Source of the DNA: Hansfordia pulvinata
Taxonomy: Eukaryota; Ascomycota; Sordariomycetes; Xylariales
Assembly (NCBI GenBank): GCA_006538405.1
Contig: BJKQ01000017.1
Location: 248,001-312,000 of the forward strand
Reading direction: 5' to 3'
Length of the DNA: 64,000 bases
Positions 58,447 through 64,000 of the stretch are shown here, piece after piece (within the stretch, counting starts at the first letter, position 1; every line of letters starts with the position of its first letter). The translations under genes and the position numbers were made by a program. The notes under the pieces are model-generated. The model was given only the letters and a program-made list of their open reading frames with translations, was not told where the DNA came from and ran no database searches.

Positions 58447-60563
58447 CCGGGCAACTCGTCATTCATCAAGACGAATGCTTGCGGGGAACGAGTGAACGAC
58501 TCGTACAGAGTACAGAGGTGAGGGTACGAGTACTCGGAGAGCGGGTCGGTCGAGCAGGGACCCATGCCCCCATCCCATGCACCCATGCGCGCACGGCGAG
58601 CCGGGGCCGCGGGCAGGGATGGTGGTAGCGTCAGCAGCAAGGGCCGGCCGGGCAGACGACATGGCGGCTCCACTGACACGACTGGCACTACGAGGAGTAA
58701 AACTGGCACTGACACCACACCACCCCGGCGCCGTCCAATCCAAGTCGGCCGAGGTGCGCCAGACGGCCGGTCGTTTGGGGCTGCCTGGTACGTGCTCGGT
58801 GCCCTGCTACCAGTAGCGTCGACGGGTACGCGGGAACTCGGGCACGGGCAAAGGTGGGTGCATCTCTGCCGTGCGTGCGTTGCTTGCGTGCATACGTGCT
58901 AACTAGCACATGCTTGAGGGAGGGCCACAGGAGCACCGTACGGGGCAGCGACGCGATGTACGAGAAGTGGCGCCGGAGGAGCCTTCCGTCCGCTGCCCAT
59001 CTACGCCGTCTTGGAGTGCTCGTAGGCAGTCGTAGCGGGCACTCGACACGCTTTGATTGGTGATGGTGGTGCGATGCGCTGTCGCTGACTGATGAGGGGT
59101 GGTGCTCGCCCGCCTGGTATCTTGTGCGCGTGCAGACACAAACACAGCTGGGCGCGTCTCGTTATTCCCGCGCGCTCTTGTGCTCGATTGCGGTACGTTT
59201 GACGATGCTCTCACAAGACAGCCGCCGAATACATTACGGATAGGACGGCGGGCTTTGAACCATGTTGCGTCCCCGAGTGTCACAGCCCGCCGGGGATGCA
59301 GCCCGTCCCGGCCGTGTCCCACGAGTGAGCGAGTGAGTACGCGTACCTGACTCTGCCCCTCTCCTTTCACCTCTCTCGTCTTCTCCTCTACGAGTAATCA
59401 ATGACTTGGGCCAGGGCGTTCCTCATTGTCGGGTCCTGCTGTGCGAGGCACCTCCGTCTGGCCCCAGTGGCGTGCTTTAGTCATGCTGGTACCCGGTAGA
59501 GATACTCGCACCCAACGCGTTGGGTCGGGCGGCCAGCCCGCGTCACTTATTGGCCCCAGCTGCAGGCGACCGACCGTGCTGGAGCGTGCGGATAAGCAAC
59601 CTGTCTGCCGGTCCAGCCCTCGTCTGCGAATGAACACCAGCGTTACATGCCCGCCGGGGGGGCCTGGGGCTCACAGCTCACATGCGTCGCCGCCGCCTTC
59701 GCGTGCCTCCAGACAGCCACGACAGAGAGTGACCAACCGGGGCCCCAGTCAAGGGCAGGATCCTGATTACCGGGCGGCAGATGGTACGAGGAGTCGTGCT
59801 CTTCGTACAGTGTGGCAATGTGCCTATGACATAGGCTCCGTCTGCCCCGGTGTCTGGCTCACAATCCAACCACGGGAGCGAGTAGTCGTTCGTACTGGCG
59901 CGCGCCGGACCAAACGCCGGTAGGGACGGAGCCACGTACAGTACGAGTACTTGTACTCGTGTGGACGGGTCTCAAGCTCGGACGTGCGTGCGTGTGCCCT
60001 CGACGCTATGGTAGCGGGAAGGGCTAACGATCGTTGGGGCCCGCACTGTATCCGTCTTGTCTCCCGCAAGCTTTGATGATTTGCCCCCACCATCCACCCA
60101 CCTACGCGTACGAGTACCTGGCTGTCTGGTCGTCAGGAACACAAGCATGCACAAGTGGGACATGGTCGCACAAGAGCGCACAAAGGTACCTCAAGTCGTT
60201 TCCTAATTCTCATTACACTTGCTCGCTGTCGCTTTCAGATATCCGAGGTACAAGTTTGCGTACGAGTACACAAGGTGGGTGGTTAATAAGGTAAAAGGAG
60301 CATGATGGCCAGGGTACCAGCTTTGCTTGCCAGACAGCAAAATAATGATAAGTAGATACTTTAGCTAATGGATAAGACAGGCAGGACGGCGTAAAATGGG
60401 CCCTCGGTGCCACCAATGGTTCTGGGCTCGCTCGCGCGCGCCCTCGGTACTTGAACGGAAGGATTCGTTCGATCTTTCTGGGGACATATCTCCGTTGGAG
60501 ATCTATCTGGGCATCATGGAGAGGTCGTGTTGATCCTCCGCTCCAAAAATAGGGGAGGGGAGG

Positions 60564-60566
<3 letters not shown>

Positions 60567-60594
<28 letters not shown>
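60567..60594. repeat. Poly-G run (28 G) after GGGGA repeats
   Basis: The longest homopolymer in the window, preceded by three GGGGA-type units. It may form a G-quadruplex. Confidence 0.9.
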
Positions 60595-60685
60595 TGGACC
60601 ATACCCACCGCCGACGAGATGTCATGTCAGTCCGAACCCCAGCGGCTACTCCTTTGTGGAAGGGATGGAGGATTCTTCAAACTGT

Positions 60686-60688
<3 letters not shown>

Positions 60689-60734
<46 letters not shown>
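60689..60734. repeat. CT dinucleotide repeat
   Basis: About 23 CT units, intergenic. Confidence 0.95.
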
Positions 60735-60737
<3 letters not shown>

Positions 60738-61326
60738 CGTAACCTTTTCTTGCACCTTGAGGATTGCGACCTGAAGCAAGGCAAAAGGGCTTGCTCGACT
60801 AACTAACCGAGATTCTCGATCGAGCAGAGTCCGAGGCGGTCGACCGCACGTGCAGCCAGCGGGGCCGACGACGGTTGAAGCCACCGGTCGCCCGGGACGT
60901 TCGTTTGCCGACTTGCCGTCCTCGCCGTCGGAACCGGGTGCCCCCAACTCTAAATGCTGGGTGGATGAAGCCTATTGATGGCGGGACGTACGTACGACGA
61001 GTACCCGTACCCTGGGCAGTATTACTCGCGACGTGCTTGGAGATTCCCCGGGCCCACGGGGCGGGGCACCGGGGCAGCACCCACCCGCCACGGACGGCCG
61101 AGGCAGGGAAGTGCCGGTCCCACTGGTCTACGAGAACATGCGTACAAGTATCTCGATCCATCTTATTAGGCCGCAAAGTCTATTTTTTCCCATTCAGGCG
61201 GCTCTTTCTTTCTTTCTTGATCGATGCCTCCCTCTCCCACTTACGAGTATAGATAGAACGGACGAACAAGAAGGGTTGGTGTGCGGCGGGAGGGATGGAT
61301 GACTTGCATGATGAGAGCACTTCTGC

Positions 61327-61335
<9 letters not shown>

Positions 61336-61378
<43 letters not shown>
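61336..61378. repeat. CT dinucleotide repeat
   Basis: About 20 CT units, nearly perfect, intergenic. Confidence 0.95.
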
Positions 61379-61383
<5 letters not shown>

Positions 61384-62158
61384 AATTTACATTCTTCTTT
61401 CATCTTCCAAGGTTACGGCGGCAGAGTTCCTGCTCCCCACGCCCCGGACCGTACGTTGACGTCGGGCCGAGGCCGCGAATAGAATTTCCAAGGGATCGCG
61501 CTTGACGACACTATCAACAGCCCGGCCACCGAGGAACGCCCCCCTACCCTACCCTACCCTGTCCTGTCCTGCCCTGCGTCGCCTTGCCCTAAATAGAGCC
61601 TCCGGTTCGTCGGTCTTCAACGGCCAGTGGCTGGTTTGGCTGGCTGGCTGGCTGGTGAGCTGACTGGAATGGAATGGAATGGGGGAGGGGCCCCCCCGAC
61701 GCCCACGTTTTCCCGGCACAAACGCTTCTCCCTTCTCCTTCTCCCCTCTAACTAGCCTGCGTGCCCCGGGCCATGAAACTCTAAATCCGCGCGCGCCGTC
61801 TTCAATGTCTTGGATAGGATGGATACTCGTACTCGTGCATGAATGGATGCCCGGATATGTACCTACCTTACCTACCTAACTAACCAGGTACCTAATCTAG
61901 CGAGAAAAGGGGAGACAGTCAAGAGAGGAACGGAAAATGCCATGTGGCGCGTCCTGCCACCATGTCCTTATCTTCCCTCTCTCTTCCCCCTTTGCCGGCC
62001 GCCGACCCGGACATGAAAGTCTATTGGCAGGCCGCTTGCCTGCAAGCGGAAGGTGATGCAACGCCTCGACCCCCTTCCCGGTCTTCACTCTTCAGGGGGG
62101 TTCGTTTTCTCACACTCATGGGCCGACTGAGCAGTTATTTTTATGTGTCTGTGTATGA

Positions 62159-62163
<5 letters not shown>

Positions 62164-62215
<52 letters not shown>

Positions 62216-62234
62216 TGTGTGTGTGTGTGTGTGT
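62164..62234. repeat. TG dinucleotide repeat
   Basis: About 35 TG units with one GTGA interruption, the longest dinucleotide repeat here. A run of T follows about 160 bases later (62394-62409). Confidence 0.95.
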
Positions 62235-63218
62235 TTTGATACGAGAAGGAGCCAAGTGTAAACTCGTACGAGTAAACCCGTGCCTTTCGGAGTTACGCGT
62301 ACGTTGTATTCAAACACGCAACCCAGTGTTCCTGCCGCGGAGGGCGGGGTGTCTGATGATGCGGCCGGTGTGGGCTTTTTTCTTGTCCAAGGGTTTTTTT
62401 TTTTTTTTTATCTTTTTGGTTTCTGCACTCTCTCTGGTCTCTGGGGATGCGTTTCCCCCCTCTTTAGGTGCGAGACGGAGTACTCGTGAGCAGGTAACAT
62501 TCAGGTAGGTACCTATGCTTGTAGTCTCTGCTTCAAGTCGCGCTGTTGTCTCTCTCTCTCTCTCTCTTTTTGAGACTTACTTATTGCACCCGTATCTTTT
62601 CTTCTCATAGCTGAATGGGAATGGGCAGTATCCGGCTTCTTTCGGTCCCGAATGGGCTTCTCTTTTTCTTTTTTTCCCCTTTCTTCTTCTTTTTGTTCTT
62701 TCGGCCTTTTACCTCTCTACTACTATCTCCTTCAAGCGGCTTCGCGAGTAGTACTCTTAGACGGCGGTTCCCTTCACACATGGTCGACGGGTCCAAGCTT
62801 TTCGCGCTCTCTCTCTCCTGTCGTGCCCTCTGGTCCAACCCCCGGTTGCGGGTCCACGAAGGAGCCAATCCCGCACCGGCGAAAGCTCCGATCGGGCAAC
62901 GCCCGCGTGTTCTGGGGGGATCGTGGACGGCGGGAAGAAAGGGGGGGGGGGGGAGCAACGGTGGCTTGCATGTCGTTATATTCCCTCTTCTTCCATGTTG
63001 CATGATCACCACACATTTCGAGTACGGATACGGACGCGCGCAGCTGTCCATGCAGGAATCTCCCTCCCTCCCGCGCGCGCGCGTGTGTGTGCGTGTGTCC
63101 CGTCCCGTGTCTGCGTCTGCGTCTGATAATGGAGAAGCGCGTCTTTCTCTCTCTGTGTTCCTCTCTGCACAGGGTATTCCTCTCCATTTCTTTCGCCCCC
63201 CCTGGACGTTAGACTTGT

Positions 63219-63256
63219 AAGAAAGAGAGAGAGAGAGAGAGGGAGAGAGAGGGAGA
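63219..63256. repeat. GA-rich repeat
   Basis: GAGA units with GGGAGA interruptions, intergenic. Confidence 0.9.
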
Positions 63257-63623
63257 TGGAAGTTACTCGCCAATAGGAAGGCACGGAGGTTAGAAAGAAA
63301 TGTGACTGGTCGTTTCCTGACGTTTCTCCCCGGTTTCCCCCCTCTCCTCTCCTCTCCTTTCCTTTCCTTTCCTTTCAACTAAATAACACCCCGTATTTAC
63401 CCCCCCTCCCCTCTGCAGTGGCCCGCCGGGAACCGCTGCGCACGTGCGGTTCGACGTCTCCCGCGCCGTGCGTGCGTCAGTACTCTCGTACCCTCTTCCC
63501 GCAGAACCGTGTCAGCCAGGCTGGACATATAATGTAATATCATATCAATATCGACACACACACATCATCACCACATGCACCACCTCGTTCGCCCGAATTG
63601 GGACACGTGCATGAATAGAAGCA

Positions 63624-63788
63624 TACCTACGAATACAGCAGGTACTCGTACCTATACATCAATGTAGGTACGTTGATGTAAGTATACATGTATGCATTGC
63701 ATCCATTATTACATATCGTACATAGTAGGCACGAGTACCTACCAAATTCAGATTGGTTTTATACGCGTACCGTACACGTACGTACCTG
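63624..63788. repeat. Cluster of TACGAGTAC / GTACCTAC motifs
   Basis: Within 165 bases there are ACCTACGAATAC, GGTACTCGTACC, GTAGGTACGTTG, CACGAGTACCTACC, ACGCGTACCGTACACGTACGTACC and similar units, many nearly self-complementary around GTAC. Confidence 0.7.
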
Positions 63789-63928
63789 GTGACTGACTGG
63801 CTGAGCTGGTAGGTTCGGCCAAATATCTGGCGATGGGATTGAATCTCGAGCCGCAGTACGACATGTCAGTCAGCACCGTTTCCCCGCCAGCCGTGTCTGA
63901 TAGGCCCGGAGCTGCGGTCCCGCGACAA

Positions 63929-63979
<51 letters not shown>
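63929..63979. repeat. CGA trinucleotide repeat
   Basis: About 16-17 perfect CGA units near the window end. They would encode poly-Asp or poly-Arg, but no gene is recognisable around them in the window. The repeat could lie in a gene that continues beyond the edge. Confidence 0.9.
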
Positions 63980-63980
<1 letters not shown>

Positions 63981-64000
63981 CATCGGCGAATAATAAGATG

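Larger units (their letters stand above)
54583..64000. other. 9.4-kb gene-poor region upstream of VeA
   Basis: The first kilobase is presumably the VeA promoter and long leader (GA-rich, with GTTGTTGTT near 54865-54895). After that no gene is recognisable on either strand to the window end. It holds long homopolymers (G21, G28, G13), CT, TG, GA and CGA repeats and many TACGAGTAC motifs (for example near 55845, 56455, 56670, 58525, 59940, 60105, 60260, 60990, 61825, 62265, 62480, 63643, 63733). Confidence 0.5.

Noticed and set aside
62605..63378. 257-residue open frame on the minus strand
   Set aside because: Built from GA/CT-rich repeats and poly-G; translation is Glu/Arg/Ser low-complexity.
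1..64000. tRNA, rRNA or CRISPR features
   Set aside because: Scanned for T-loop-like GTTCGANTC with matching stems and for regularly spaced repeats. The hits at 19312, 44896 and 53018 fall inside coding exons, and no regular spacer pattern exists.

Overview
This window is nuclear DNA of a filamentous ascomycete, most likely a Sordariomycete and possibly Hypocreales-like. The signs are a VeA velvet regulator, a Chs7-domain membrane protein, an Mga2/Spt23-type factor, short introns (about 50-130 nt) with GTAAGT/GTATGT donors and CTGAC/CTAAC branch sites, and long GC-rich intergenic DNA full of the short motif TACGAGTAC and GGTACCTA-like blocks. I see no bacterial operons, CRISPR array, tRNA or rRNA gene, or intact transposon.

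Layout: 1084-5275 (+) Mga2/Spt23-like transcription factor with IPT domain, ankyrin repeats and a C-terminal membrane anchor; 5276-13247 gene-poor repeat-rich DNA; 13248-14189 (+) Chs7-domain seven-span protein; 15609-16909 (-) Gfo/Idh/MocA oxidoreductase of the inositol 2-dehydrogenase type; 18134-20874 (-) Pmt2 protein O-mannosyltransferase; 23879 to about 26 kb (-) MFS sugar transporter; 30003-32247 (-) Nha1-type cation/proton antiporter; 34347-35516 (-) ribonuclease H1; 37175-38662 (-) Tad3, the non-catalytic subunit of the tRNA wobble adenosine deaminase; 42918-44001 (+) WW-domain Gly/Tyr-rich protein; 44499-45661 (-) EMC7; 47324-47797 (+) small secreted protein; 49034-51384 (-) long disordered protein of unknown function; 52871-54582 (-) VeA; 54583-64000 no recognisable gene.

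The genes look like ordinary, independently regulated core genes rather than a biosynthetic cluster. Several deal with the secretory pathway, cell wall or membrane (Pmt2, EMC7, Chs7-domain protein, Mga2, Nha1, sugar transporter). VeA is a global regulator of development and secondary metabolism.

The strongest structural signal is technical. Five genes (Mga2-like, Chs7-domain, WW protein, EMC7, disordered protein) can only be read through if one base is missing at each of about nine or ten C/G-rich places. Every shift is in the same direction, and the exon lengths become multiples of three once they are counted. That pattern points to single-base deletions in the assembly rather than biology. 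The most notable biological detail is an 8-nt micro-exon in PMT2 that encodes the catalytic Glu of the Asp-Glu motif. I did not find a convincing new biological system.
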